Assembly (NCBI GenBank): GCA_033856275.1
Contig: JAWVFJ010000016.1
Span: 1 to 64,000 of the forward strand
DNA from: VRUE01 sp033856275
GTDB taxonomy: Bacteria; Actinomycetota; Thermoleophilia; Solirubrobacterales; 70-9
Reading direction: 5' to 3'
DNA length: 64,000 nucleotides
Below the pieces are notes generated by a model that made no database searches, was not told where the DNA came from, and saw only the letters and a program-made list of their open reading frames with translations. Position numbers and translations under genes: made by a program. Shown in pieces: positions 24,909 to 35,566 of the stretch (positions within the stretch are counted from its first letter, which is position 1; each line of letters opens with the position of its first letter).

Positions 24909-25895
24909 TCAGACCAAATCGAGTTTGCTCACCGCGTCGCGCTCCTCACGCAACTCCGCCGCACTGGCGTCGATGCGAGTGCGTGAGAACTCCGGCACCT
25001 CAAGCCCCTCGACGATCGACCACTGCCCGCCGCTACACGTGCACGGGAACCCAGCGACGATTCCCTCCTCGACACCGTAGGAGCCATCGGCCGGCACACC
25101 CATCGAAGCCCAGTCCCCATCGGCTGTGCCAAGCACCCAGTCGTGGACGTGGTCGATCGCGGCATTGGCGGCGGAGGCAGCACTGGAGGCGCCGCGTGCC
25201 TCGATGATCGCCGCCCCGCGTTTTGCCACGCGAGGAATGAACTCGTCCGCGATCCAGGTCGGATCGTCGATTGCATCCCAGGCACTCTGGCCGTTCACCC
25301 TCGCGTTAACCAGATCCGGGTACTGCGTTGTCGAGTGGTTGCCCCAAACCGTCATATTGATGACATCGGAGATTTGCACCCCGAGCTTGTTGGCGGTCTG
25401 GGCGATCGCGCGATTGTGATCTAGGCGCATCATCGCCGTGAAGCGCTCCCGCGGCACGCCATCGGCGTTTGACATCGCGATCAGGCAGTTGGTGTTGGCT
25501 GGATTGCCGACAACGAGGATCCGCACGTCATCGGCAGCACCAGCGGCGATCGCTTCACCCTGTGGCTTGAAGATTCCCCCGTTGGCCTCCAACAGGTCCG
25601 AGCGCTCCATGCCTGGCCCCCGCGGGCGAGCGCCAACGAGTAGGCCAACGTTGCAACCGTCGAATGCCAGCTTGGCATCATCGAAGATGTCGATGCGCCG
25701 CAAGAGGGGAAAAGCGCAGTCATCGAGCTCCATCGCGGTGCCCTCCGCCGCCTTGATGGCGTCTGGAATCTCAAGCAGGCTCAACTCAACCGGTGTGTCG
25801 GGGCCAAGCATCTGACCGCTGGCGATGCGGAACAAGAGCGCGTAGCCGATCTGCCCAGCGGCGCCGGTCACGGTGACTTTCACAGGGGTGCTCAC
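24909..25895 (-). CDS. mdh: Malate dehydrogenase
   Basis: Oxidises malate to oxaloacetate with NAD+ in the TCA cycle. The 328-residue protein carries VTGAAGQIGYALLFRIASG (NAD-binding Rossmann loop), the active-site MRLDHNRA segment, VWGNHSTTQYPD with the catalytic His, and GARPRGPGMERSDLL with substrate arginines. Length and motifs match the cytosolic/actinobacterial MDH type, distinct from the LDH-like form. The icd gene lies 34 bases upstream on the same strand, a TCA-cycle pair. Confidence 0.95.
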   Translation of the reverse strand: MSTPVKVTVTGAAGQIGYALLFRIASGQMLGPDTPVELSLLEIPDAIKAAEGTAMELDDCAFPLLRRIDIFDDAKLAFDGCNVGLLVGARPRGPGMERSDLLEANGGIFKPQGEAIAAGAADDVRILVVGNPANTNCLIAMSNADGVPRERFTAMMRLDHNRAIAQTANKLGVQISDVINMTVWGNHSTTQYPDLVNARVNGQSAWDAIDDPTWIADEFIPRVAKRGAAIIEARGASSAASAANAAIDHVHDWVLGTADGDWASMGVPADGSYGVEEGIVAGFPCTCSGGQWSIVEGLEVPEFSRTRIDASAAELREERDAVSKLDLV

Positions 25896-25929
25896 GGAAT
25901 CTCTTTCTCCTGGATTCGTGGTTTTTGAA

Positions 25930-27144
25930 CTAGGCCATGGCCTGGCGCAGAGCCTCGTCGATCGAGCCGAGGAACTCCTGCGTTGTCTGGAATTCCTGGC
26001 CGGGACCGACCAGCAGTGCCAAATCTTTGGTCATCTTGCCTGCTTCGACCGTCTCGACGCAGACGCGCTCCAAGGTCTCGGCGAAATGTGAGACCTCGGG
26101 TGTGTCATCGAGGCGACCGCGGGCAGCAAGGCCGCGGGTCCAGGCGAAGATGGAGGCAATCGGGTTGGTCGAGGTCGGCTTGCCCTGCTGGTGCTGGCGA
26201 TAGTGACGGGTGACGGTGCCATGGGCGGCCTCCGCCTCGACCGTCTTGCCATCGGGACTCATCAGCACGCTGGTCATCAGTCCCAGCGAACCGAAACCCT
26301 GCGCGACTGTGTCGGACTGCACATCGCCATCGTAGTTTTTGCAGGCCCAGACGTAGCCACCCTCCCACTTCAGCGCCGCCGCCACCATGTCATCGATCAG
26401 GCGGTGTTCATAGGTCAGCCCAGCGGCCTCAAAGTCGGTCTTGAACTCGTTCTCGTACACCTCGGCGAAGAGATCCTTGAAGCGGCCGTCGTAGCGCTTC
26501 AGGATCGTGTTCTTGGTAGAGAGGTAGACCGGGAAGCCACGGTCGAGCCCGTAGCGCATCGACGCCCGCGCGAAATCGCGGACCGAGTCGTCGAGGTTGT
26601 ACATCGCCATCGCGATACCCGGGCCGGGAAAGTCATAGACGTCGAGTTCGATCGGCTCGCTGCCATCTTTGGGGGTGTAGGCGAGGGTCAGCGTGCCCTC
26701 GCCCGGCACGACCATGTCGGTGGCGCGGTACTGGTCGCCGAAGGCATGGCGGCCGATCACGATCGGCTTCGTCCAGCCCGGAACCAAGCGCGGGACGTTG
26801 GAGATCACGATCGGCTCGCGAAAGATGACCCCGCCGAGGATGTTGCGGATCGTTCCATTCGGCGAGCGGTACATCTCGGCCAGGCCGAACTCCTTCACGC
26901 GCGCCTCGTCAGGTGTGATCGTCGCGCACTTGACGCCAACTCCGTGCTGCTTGATCGCGTTCGCCGCTTCGACCGTGATCTGGTCGCGCGTGGCGTCGCG
27001 GCTCTCGATGCCGAGATCGAAATAGATCAGCTCCAGATCGAGGTAGGGCAGGATCAGCTGCTCTTTGATGAAAGCCCAGATGATCCGGGTCATCTCGTCG
27101 CCGTCGAGCTCGACGATCGGGTTCTTGACTGGGATTTTCGCCAT
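25930..27144 (-). CDS. icd: NADP-dependent isocitrate dehydrogenase (homodimeric, eukaryotic-like)
   Basis: Converts isocitrate to 2-oxoglutarate with NADP+. The 404-residue sequence begins KIPVKNPIVELDGDEMTRI and has YRSPNGTIRNILGG, which holds the substrate-binding Ser/Arg, then DLFAEVYENEF, NYDGDVQSDTVAQGFG and AAHGTVTRHY with the NADP-binding residues. This is subfamily II, not the E. coli-type enzyme. It is followed by mdh and is presumably in the same operon; a possible 50-residue membrane protein gene lies upstream. Confidence 0.95.
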   Translation of the reverse strand: MAKIPVKNPIVELDGDEMTRIIWAFIKEQLILPYLDLELIYFDLGIESRDATRDQITVEAANAIKQHGVGVKCATITPDEARVKEFGLAEMYRSPNGTIRNILGGVIFREPIVISNVPRLVPGWTKPIVIGRHAFGDQYRATDMVVPGEGTLTLAYTPKDGSEPIELDVYDFPGPGIAMAMYNLDDSVRDFARASMRYGLDRGFPVYLSTKNTILKRYDGRFKDLFAEVYENEFKTDFEAAGLTYEHRLIDDMVAAALKWEGGYVWACKNYDGDVQSDTVAQGFGSLGLMTSVLMSPDGKTVEAEAAHGTVTRHYRQHQQGKPTSTNPIASIFAWTRGLAARGRLDDTPEVSHFAETLERVCVETVEAGKMTKDLALLVGPGQEFQTTQEFLGSIDEALRQAMA

Positions 27145-27199
27145 TGGCGCGGCGATGCTACCGGCGTGGGGCTCCGGCCGCGAGACGGTCCGAAGCGAG

Positions 27200-27352
27200 T
27201 CAGGCCGAGGGCGTACTTCGGCCTCGCCGATCCGCCGGAGACCGGCGATTTTCCGCTAGGACCAAGGCCAGATGGATCAGCTCGCGCAAGACGACGGTCA
27301 TCCCGATCACGGCGACAAGCGCTAGAACCGCGATTAGAGCGTTGAAGCTCAT
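27200..27352 (-). CDS. Possible 50-residue membrane microprotein
   Basis: A short frame from ATG at 27352 encodes 50 residues with one clear membrane helix (about 4-22, NALIAVLALVAVIGMTVVL), a second weak hydrophobic patch, and a basic Arg-rich tail. It lies 55 bases upstream of icd on the same strand. No ribosome site is obvious and the family is unknown, so this is a tentative gene. Confidence 0.35.
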   Translation of the reverse strand: MSFNALIAVLALVAVIGMTVVLRELIHLALVLAENRRSPADRRGRSTPSA

Positions 27353-27468
27353 GATCGGAAGCCTATGGACTCTTCCCTCAAATCAAGGCCGATTGGTGTG
27401 GACGAGGTGCCTTTTCGCCCTGAAAGGCAGCCCAGCACACAATGGGTCGAACTGCGAGAATCGGAGCG

Positions 27469-29136
<1,668 letters not shown>

Positions 29137-29140
29137 GAGA

Positions 29141-29242
29141 CCCCGACAGGGGGTGGAGCGTCTTGTACTTTTTCGGCGCTCCCCAAGCGGCGCCAGCAGC
29201 AAGACGATCCATCGAAAAAGTCAAGCGGAACCCCTGTCGGGG
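29141..29242. repeat. Nested two-stem intergenic element, copy B
   Basis: Outer perfect arms CCCCGACAGGGG (29141-29152) and CCCCTGTCGGGG (29231-29242) enclose a 78-base core homologous to copy A at 13191-13266. The inner stem CTTGTACTTTTTCG pairs with CGAAAAAGTCAAG with a single bulge, better than in copy A. It fills the gap between the convergent acyl-CoA dehydrogenase and protease genes. Confidence 0.85.
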
Positions 29243-29247
29243 CTTTC

Positions 29248-30411
29248 CTACTTCGCAGTATCGCGTAGAGCGCGCCCAACCTGCTCGACCGTAATCACTC
29301 CCGATAGGCGGCCATCGGCGTCGACCACCATCAGGGCGCCGAAGCGACGCAGCGCCCGGCTCGCGAGCAGCGAGTCGAGCGGGGCGTCGTCGCGAACCTG
29401 GAAGGTGCCGTCGTCCCGCTCCAGCAAATCGGAGACATGAGACGTCGTACGCGAGGTCTCCGGCACCTCGTCGGCTTTGTCGCGGACAACCAGGCCAAGG
29501 AAACGGTGGGCGGCGTCGACGACCGGGAACCAGGGCCAGCGGTAGCGCAGGAAGTACTCGTCAAGCGCCTGCTCGACGCTGAGCTCGCCCGGGATCGCCA
29601 CCGGTTCGCGGTCCATCACGTCGGAGACGCGCAGCTCGCTGATTCGGCCGGTGATCTTGGTCTGCATCGAGGCAGCGCGCGCCGAGCTGTTGATCACGAA
29701 GCCGATCAATGCCAGCCAGATGCCGCCAAAGGCGTCGCCGCTGGCAATCAGGACGAGGCCGCCGCCGATGAAAATGTAGGCGAAGACGCGGCCCAGGTTG
29801 GCGGCGAAACGAGTGGCCGAGTTGCGGTCGCCGGTGCGCCACCAGGCGATCGCGCGCACGATCCGACCGCCATCCATCGGGAAAGCGGGCAGCAGGTTGA
29901 AGACGAGGACGAGCAGGTTGATCGAGGCCAGCCAGCCGATCACCGCCATCGCCCCCGAGACGCCGGAGTTCGCCTTGATCAGTACCGCCTGCTTGAACTC
30001 CTCAGGGCCGACCGCGGCCACCCCGATCGCCGTTAGCGCAACGACGATGGCAAGGGTCACCAGCGGCCCGGCGACCGCCACCTTGAACTCGGCCGCAGGG
30101 CTGCCGGATTCGCGATCCATGCGGGCCATGCCGCCGAAAATCCAGAGCTGGATGCTGGAAATGCCGATCCCGTTGCGCAGGGCGGCGAAGGCGTGGCCGA
30201 GCTCGTGCAGGACGATCGAGCCGAAGAAGCCGAGAGCGCTGATCACGGCGAGGGCGAACGGTGTCGAGGCCGAGCTGCTTTCCCCGAGCACGTCGCCGTA
30301 GAAGCGCGAGAGCCAGAAGATCACCAGGAAGAGGACGAGGAACCACGACCAGTCGACGGTGATGCGGATGCCGCGGACGTGGAAGAGGGTGATCGGGGAG
30401 CCGCCCAGCAT
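29248..30411 (-). CDS. Site-2 protease (M50) with CBS domains
   Basis: A 387-residue intramembrane metalloprotease. The HELGH zinc motif lies near residue 65 in a membrane helix. A second metal motif appears as LLPAFPMDGGR. Six or so hydrophobic segments precede two CBS domains (about 245-385; SDVMDREPVAI, VSDLLERDD, GVITVEQVG) that bind adenosyl ligands and may gate activity. This is the SpoIVFB-like CBS branch; its substrate, often an anti-sigma factor, is unknown here. It is divergent from the M28 peptidase with a 36-base gap. Confidence 0.9.
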   Translation of the reverse strand: MLGGSPITLFHVRGIRITVDWSWFLVLFLVIFWLSRFYGDVLGESSSASTPFALAVISALGFFGSIVLHELGHAFAALRNGIGISSIQLWIFGGMARMDRESGSPAAEFKVAVAGPLVTLAIVVALTAIGVAAVGPEEFKQAVLIKANSGVSGAMAVIGWLASINLLVLVFNLLPAFPMDGGRIVRAIAWWRTGDRNSATRFAANLGRVFAYIFIGGGLVLIASGDAFGGIWLALIGFVINSSARAASMQTKITGRISELRVSDVMDREPVAIPGELSVEQALDEYFLRYRWPWFPVVDAAHRFLGLVVRDKADEVPETSRTTSHVSDLLERDDGTFQVRDDAPLDSLLASRALRRFGALMVVDADGRLSGVITVEQVGRALRDTAK

Positions 30412-30447
30412 GTAGCAATGGTAAGCGGCGGCTAAGGTCCGATTTCT

Positions 30448-31623
30448 ATGACCGATCAAACCTGGCTCAGGGAGCGGCTCGAGGAACTCGAACAGATCCA
30501 CCGCCCCTCCGCCTCCGAAGGCGAGCGCCAGGCGGCCGAATGGATCGTCGAGCGCTTCGCCGAGCTCGGCGCCGAGGCTCGGATCGAGGCCGAGCCGGCG
30601 CACGGCACCTTCTGGTGGCCGGTGGGCATCGGCGCTGCCCTCGGCGCGCTGGCTGGCTTTGCCGGCTTGCGCGGTCGGCGGTTGCTCGGCACCGTCCTGG
30701 GCTCGGTTGGCGCCGCCGGAATCGCCGCTGACTTTCCGCCTGGCAAGCGCCCACTGCGGCGGCTGCTGCCCAAGCGCACCACCTACAACGTCGTCTGCGA
30801 ACTGGGCCCGGCCAAAGCCGAGCGCACGGTCGTCCTCATCGCTCACCACGATGCCGCCCACTCGGGGCTGGTCTTCCATCCCACGATCCCACGGATCGCC
30901 GACCGCCTCGGCCTGATCGAGGGACAGGACACGAGCCCGATGCTGATGGCGCCGGTGGTAGGCGGTCCGCTTCTCGCCGCGCTCGGAGCGCTCAGCGGCA
31001 AACGGCTGCTGTCGAAGCTCGGGGTGTTCCTCGGAATCGGCTCGGCGGCGGCGATGGCCGACATCGGCCTGCGCGAGACCGTCCCTGGCGCAAACGACAA
31101 CGGCACTGGCGTCATCGCCCTGCTCGCCCTGGCGAAGCGCGTCGTGGATGAGCCGACCGAGGACATCCGGGTCGTCCTCCTCTCGGCAGGTTCGGAGGAG
31201 TCCTTCAGCGAGGGAATCAAGGCCTTCGGCGAGCGCCACTTTCCCCACCTGCCACGGGACCGGACCTTCTTCCTCTGCCTGGAGTCGCTCGGCTCTCCGC
31301 ACCTCTTGGTCCTTCGCGGCGAGGGATTCCTGAAGATGCACGAGTATCCGTCGCGCGCGCTCGCGCTGATGGACGGCCTCGCCGAGGAACTGGGCATCTG
31401 GCTCTACCCGAACCTGCGCCTGCACAATGGCACTGATGGGCTGGAGCCGCTGGCGGCGGGATATGAGACCGCGGCGCTCTGCGCCTGCAACGATCTCAAG
31501 CAGCCGGCCTTCTACCACTGGCCCAACGACGTCGCCGAGAACGTCGAGTTCGGCACCGTCGCCGACGGCATCCGCCTCAGCGAGGCCGCCGTGCGCCGCC
31601 TCGACGAGCGCTGGTTGCGGTGA
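30448..31623 (+). CDS. M28-family zinc peptidase, membrane-associated
   Basis: A 391-residue protein with the M28 fold: LIAHHDAAHSG (zinc His and Asp), PGANDNGTGV (bridging Asp), GSEESFSEG (Glu pair), and HWPNDVAENV near the C-terminus (last zinc His). A hydrophobic insert (about 55-90 and again about 170-205) probably anchors it. Aminopeptidase or glutaminyl-cyclase-like activity is possible, and the zinc set looks complete. It shares a divergent promoter region with the site-2 protease. A pair of hairpins follows. Confidence 0.8.
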   Translation: MTDQTWLRERLEELEQIHRPSASEGERQAAEWIVERFAELGAEARIEAEPAHGTFWWPVGIGAALGALAGFAGLRGRRLLGTVLGSVGAAGIAADFPPGKRPLRRLLPKRTTYNVVCELGPAKAERTVVLIAHHDAAHSGLVFHPTIPRIADRLGLIEGQDTSPMLMAPVVGGPLLAALGALSGKRLLSKLGVFLGIGSAAAMADIGLRETVPGANDNGTGVIALLALAKRVVDEPTEDIRVVLLSAGSEESFSEGIKAFGERHFPHLPRDRTFFLCLESLGSPHLLVLRGEGFLKMHEYPSRALALMDGLAEELGIWLYPNLRLHNGTDGLEPLAAGYETAALCACNDLKQPAFYHWPNDVAENVEFGTVADGIRLSEAAVRRLDERWLR

Positions 31624-31633
31624 ACGCTGGTAA

Positions 31634-31709
31634 GCCGTAACGCGTTCTCGTTCTATAACAACGAAAAGCGTTACGGCCGGCTTGAAATCCGACTGCGGCG
31701 TCGGATTTC
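31634..31709. repeat. Tandem hairpins between M28 gene and sdhA
   Basis: The first hairpin pairs GCCGTAACGC (31634-31643) with GCGTTACGGC (31668-31677), with an inner partly paired GTTCTCGTT/AACGAAAA. The second pairs GAAATCCGAC (31684-31693) with GTCGGATTTC (31700-31709). No T-run follows on plus. They could terminate the peptidase transcript or form the 5' leader of the succinate dehydrogenase operon. Confidence 0.75.
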
Positions 31710-31730
31710 GCCTCTATAGAGTGCGCGGCC

Positions 31731-33419
31731 GTGCCCACGCATGACGTACTGGTGATCGGCGCCGGCCTTGCCGGACAACGAGCAGCACTGGCGGCCGCCG
31801 AGAAGGGCGTCTCAGTGGGCATCCTCAGCAAGGTCCACCCGGTCCGCTCGCACTCCAACGCGGCCCAGGGCGGAATCAACGCCGCGCTCAACCCCGGCGA
31901 CTCCTGGGAGTCGCACGCCTTCGACACGATCAAGGGCTCCGACTACCTGAGCGACCAGGACGCGGTCGAGATCATGTGCCGCGAGGCGCCAGAGGAGATC
32001 CTCCACCTCGAGCACCTCGGCGTTACCTTCCACCGCAACGAGGAAGGCAAGCTCGGCACCCGCGCCTTCGGCGGCGCCTCCGCCGCCCGCACCTACTACG
32101 TCGCCGACATCACCGGCCAGGCGATCATGCACGTGCTCTACGAGCAACTGATGAAGCACTCCGAGCAGGTCGCCCGCTACGAGGAGTGGTTCTGCACCGC
32201 GCTCGCCCTCGACGACGACGGCGAGTGCTGCGGGGTCGTCACCCGCAACATCGCCGACGGCTCGATGGAGCTCTTCGAGGCGAAGTCGGTGATCCTCGCC
32301 AGCGGCGGCAACGGGCAGGTCTGGAAGCCGACCACCAACGCGCTGATCTGCACCGGCGACGGGATCGCGATGGCCTACCGGGCCGGGGCGAAGCTGATGG
32401 ACATGGAGATGATCCAGTACCACCCGACGACGCTGGCGGGCAAGGGCTTCCTGATCACCGAGGGCGCCCGCGGAGAGGGCGCCCATCTGCTCAACGCCAA
32501 AGGCGAACGCTTCATGGAGCGCTACGCCCCTAACAAGATGGAGCTGGCCTCGCGCGACGTCGTCTCGCGGGCCGAGCAGACCGAGATCAACGAGGGACGC
32601 GGCTTCCCCGACGGCACCGTCGCCCTCGACATCACCGTGGTGCCGAAAAAGCGCGTGCACGAGGCGCTGCGCGAGATCGTCCTCGTCGGCCGTGACTTCG
32701 CCGGCGTCGACATCACCAGGGAACCGATCCACATCAAGCCCGGCAACCACTACACGATGGGCGGGGTCAAGACCGACGTCGACGGGCGCACCGACATCCC
32801 CGGCCTCTACGCCGCCGGCGAGGTCGCCTGCGTCTCGGTCCACGGCGGCAACCGCCTCGGCGCCAACTCGCTGCTCGACACGCTGATCTTCGGCCGCCGC
32901 TCCGGTGCCGACGCCGCCGCCCGCGCCAAGCGCACCGAGGGCTCGCGGCCCTCGAAAGCGGTGCTCGAGGCCGAGCAGGCGACGATCGAGGCGATCTCCG
33001 CCCGCGAGAAGGGCTCCGGCCGCCGTGTCTCGGAGATCAAGCTCGATCTGGGCACGGTCATGGACGCCAAGGTCGCCGTCTTCCGCGACGAGGCCGGGAT
33101 CCAGGAGGCCCTCGAGACGGTGCGCCGGCTCAAGGAGGAGGCCAAGACCGCCTACATCGACGACAAGGGCGCGATCTTCAACCAGGACCTGCTTGGCGCG
33201 ATCGAGCTCGGCTACATGCTCGACAACGCCGAGTGCACCTGCCTCGCAGCGCTCGAGCGCAAAGAGAGTCGCGGCGCCCAGTACAGGACGGACTTCCCGG
33301 AGCGCAATGATGATGAGTGGCTCAAGCACATCGACCTGCAGCTGAGCGACGACGGACCGGAGATCTCCTACTCAGAGGTGACGATCACCCAGTGGGAACC
33401 GGAAGAGAGGAAGTACTAG
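31731..33419 (+). CDS. sdhA: Succinate dehydrogenase/fumarate reductase flavoprotein subunit
   Basis: Catalytic subunit that oxidises succinate to fumarate. The 562 residues begin at GTG with VIGAGLAGQRAAL (FAD binding) and RSHSNAAQGGINAAL, whose His is the covalent FAD attachment site. HPTTLAGKGFLITEGARGEG contributes active-site residues, as does NRLGANSLLDTLIFG. It is the first gene of sdhA-sdhB-CCG protein: 4 bases to sdhB, which then overlaps the next gene. No cytochrome b or small anchor gene is present. Confidence 0.94.
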   Translation: MPTHDVLVIGAGLAGQRAALAAAEKGVSVGILSKVHPVRSHSNAAQGGINAALNPGDSWESHAFDTIKGSDYLSDQDAVEIMCREAPEEILHLEHLGVTFHRNEEGKLGTRAFGGASAARTYYVADITGQAIMHVLYEQLMKHSEQVARYEEWFCTALALDDDGECCGVVTRNIADGSMELFEAKSVILASGGNGQVWKPTTNALICTGDGIAMAYRAGAKLMDMEMIQYHPTTLAGKGFLITEGARGEGAHLLNAKGERFMERYAPNKMELASRDVVSRAEQTEINEGRGFPDGTVALDITVVPKKRVHEALREIVLVGRDFAGVDITREPIHIKPGNHYTMGGVKTDVDGRTDIPGLYAAGEVACVSVHGGNRLGANSLLDTLIFGRRSGADAAARAKRTEGSRPSKAVLEAEQATIEAISAREKGSGRRVSEIKLDLGTVMDAKVAVFRDEAGIQEALETVRRLKEEAKTAYIDDKGAIFNQDLLGAIELGYMLDNAECTCLAALERKESRGAQYRTDFPERNDDEWLKHIDLQLSDDGPEISYSEVTITQWEPEERKY

Positions 33420-33423
33420 GCCC

Positions 33424-34638
33424 ATGGCCACCTACACCTTGAAAGTTCGCCGGTACCAGCCCGAGAGCGGCGAGGGTCCCTACTGGGAGCAGTTCGACGT
33501 CGACCTCGATCCCTCGCTCTCCGTCCTCGACGGTCTGCTGCAAGCCAAGGATCGTGACGACGGCTCGCTCTCGGTGCGCTGCTCCTGCCGCGCCGCGATC
33601 TGCGGCTCCTGCGGGATGAAGGTCAACGGCTCCTCGACCCTGGGCTGCAAGACCCAGATTGGTGAGGCTCACGCCCAAGCGAACCGGCGCAAGGCCGATG
33701 ACGTGCCGCCGCCGATGGGCGCCGACGAGTTTCCGCCGCCCGGCTCGGCCAACGGATCCGCCGATAACCCGATTGTCATTGAGCCGATGGGCAACATGCC
33801 CGTGATCAAGGACCTGATCACCGACATGGAGTCGACGCACTGGGCCAAGATCCGCCGCGTCACCCCCTGGCTCCTCCCCCACGGCGAGGCGCCCGAGCGC
33901 GAGTACGTGGTCGAGCCGGAGTCGATGATCGACATCACCCAGTCGATGGCCTGCATCCAGTGCGGCGCCTGCGTCTCGTCCTGCCTCTCGATGGAGGCCG
34001 ATCCAGACTTCATCGGCCCGGCGGCACTGGCCAAGGCCTACCGCTTCGTCGGGGACCCGCGCGACGCCGAGACCGTGGAGCGGCTCCACGACCTCGCCCA
34101 CGATCCACACGGGATCTACGACTGCACCCATTGCTTCAGCTGCATCGACGCCTGCCCCAAGGGCGTGGCGCCGATGGACCAGATCATGCGGCTGCGCCGC
34201 AAAGCCGGCGAGGCGGAGATCGAGGATCCCAACAGCGGCCACCACCACGAGCTTGCCTTCGTCCAGATCATCGAGAAGAAGGGAACGCTCGACGAGGTGG
34301 CGCTGCCGAAAGAGTCGTTTGCCTTCGGCATCAAGGGCAAGCTGAAGCCCAGCAAACGCGCGATCAAGGAAGTCATCGGCGCGCTGCCGACGATATTCCG
34401 CACGATCAAGACCGGCAAGGTGCGCAGCAAGTGGATCGCGCCGCACCACAAGCTTCCCGGCGGTGCCCAGGATGACGTCAAGGCGATCTACAAGCACGCC
34501 GAGGAGCACCGCGAGGAATTCAACCTCTACATCAAGGGCGAGGACGAGGACTTCGTCGAACCGGAGCCCGACGAGATGATGGACGAGGCCTTGACGGCCG
34601 AGGCTGGGGCCGCGGCGGATACGAAGGAGGAGTCGTGA
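33424..34638 (+). CDS. sdhB: Succinate dehydrogenase iron-sulfur subunit, extended
   Basis: Carries electrons from the flavin. The [2Fe-2S] ligands are C55, C60, C63 and C75 (CRAAICGSCGMKVNG). A CIQCGACVSSC motif near 178-188 and a CTHCFSCIDACPKG motif near 237 give the [4Fe-4S] and [3Fe-4S] or second [4Fe-4S] sites. At 404 residues it is far longer than the usual ~240, with an extra ~130-residue C-terminal part that ends in an acidic tail. The long form and the CCG-protein partner fit the archaeal/type-E complexes. Confidence 0.93.
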   Translation: MATYTLKVRRYQPESGEGPYWEQFDVDLDPSLSVLDGLLQAKDRDDGSLSVRCSCRAAICGSCGMKVNGSSTLGCKTQIGEAHAQANRRKADDVPPPMGADEFPPPGSANGSADNPIVIEPMGNMPVIKDLITDMESTHWAKIRRVTPWLLPHGEAPEREYVVEPESMIDITQSMACIQCGACVSSCLSMEADPDFIGPAALAKAYRFVGDPRDAETVERLHDLAHDPHGIYDCTHCFSCIDACPKGVAPMDQIMRLRRKAGEAEIEDPNSGHHHELAFVQIIEKKGTLDEVALPKESFAFGIKGKLKPSKRAIKEVIGALPTIFRTIKTGKVRSKWIAPHHKLPGGAQDDVKAIYKHAEEHREEFNLYIKGEDEDFVEPEPDEMMDEALTAEAGAAADTKEES

Positions 34639-35546
34639 TGAGCGAGCAGGTCAAGGTCGCCTACTGGCCCGGCTGCGTCTCGCGCGGCTTCACCCCCGAG
34701 TTGCACGGGTCGATGGCGATCGCCGCCGAGAAGCTCGGCATCGAGCTGATCGAACTCGACCGCGCCAACTGCTGCGGCGCCGGCGTGATCGCCGAGCACA
34801 ACCAGGAGCTCGCCGACACGCTCAACGCCCGCACCTTCGCGCTAGCCCAGCAGACCGGGCTCTCGATGATGAACATCTGCTCGACCTGCCAGGGCGCCCA
34901 GTCGGAGTGTCAGCAGCGCCTCGACGCGGACTCCTCTTACCGCGCCCACATCAACGAGGTGCTGAGCGGCCAGGGCCTCGCCTACGAGAAGGGCAAGGAC
35001 GGCTTCACCAACAAGAACTTCCTCTGGCTGCTGGTCGAGGACTACGGCCTCGACCGTCTCGCCGAGAAGGTAACGCGGCCGCTCAGCGGCCTGCGCGTCG
35101 GTCCTTTCTACGGCTGCTACGTCGTCCGGCCCAAGGAGCGCCTGGGCTACGACGAGTTCCCCGAGCGTGACCTCTACCTGGAGAAGGTGATCGAGACCCT
35201 CGGCGGCGAGGTCGTCGAGTACGACGGCGCCCGCAAGTGCTGCGGCTTCCCGGTGATTACGATGAACCGCGACACCTCCTTGCGCCAGGCCGGCACCCAC
35301 GTCGGCGACGCGCTCGACGCCGGCGCCGACTGCCTCGTCACCCCCTGTCCCCTCTGCCACCTCAACCTCGACATGCAACAGCCCGAGGCGGCCAAGGTGG
35401 TCAACCGGGATCTGGGTCTGGCCGTTTTGCATCTGCCGCAGCTCGTCTCGCTCGCCCTTGGCGCCGAGCCCAAGCAACTGGGGATGAGCAAGCACATTGC
35501 TTCGACCAAGTGGGTCGAAGAGCGGCTCGCTGCGGTTCCCGCCTGA
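34638..35546 (+). CDS. CCG-domain (HdrB/SdhE-like) subunit of succinate dehydrogenase
   Basis: 302 residues with two CCG domains. The first has WPGCVSRG, NCCGAGV and CSTCQGAQ; the second has YGCYVVRP, KCCGFPV and CPLCHLNL. Such domains bind a noncubane [4Fe-4S] cluster in HdrB and occur as SdhE (SdhC) in type-E succinate:quinone reductases. It replaces the heme membrane anchor. ATG at 34638 overlaps the sdhB stop and follows AAGGAGGAG. Quinone reduction is therefore likely done without cytochrome b; this is inferred. Confidence 0.88.
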   Translation: MSEQVKVAYWPGCVSRGFTPELHGSMAIAAEKLGIELIELDRANCCGAGVIAEHNQELADTLNARTFALAQQTGLSMMNICSTCQGAQSECQQRLDADSSYRAHINEVLSGQGLAYEKGKDGFTNKNFLWLLVEDYGLDRLAEKVTRPLSGLRVGPFYGCYVVRPKERLGYDEFPERDLYLEKVIETLGGEVVEYDGARKCCGFPVITMNRDTSLRQAGTHVGDALDAGADCLVTPCPLCHLNLDMQQPEAAKVVNRDLGLAVLHLPQLVSLALGAEPKQLGMSKHIASTKWVEERLAAVPA

Positions 35547-35566
35547 GTCGGTGAACCAAACGTGGT

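Noticed and set aside
31812..33329. A 505-codon antisense open frame over sdhA
   Set aside because: Opposite sdhA, with no family sequence; typical GC-driven shadow.
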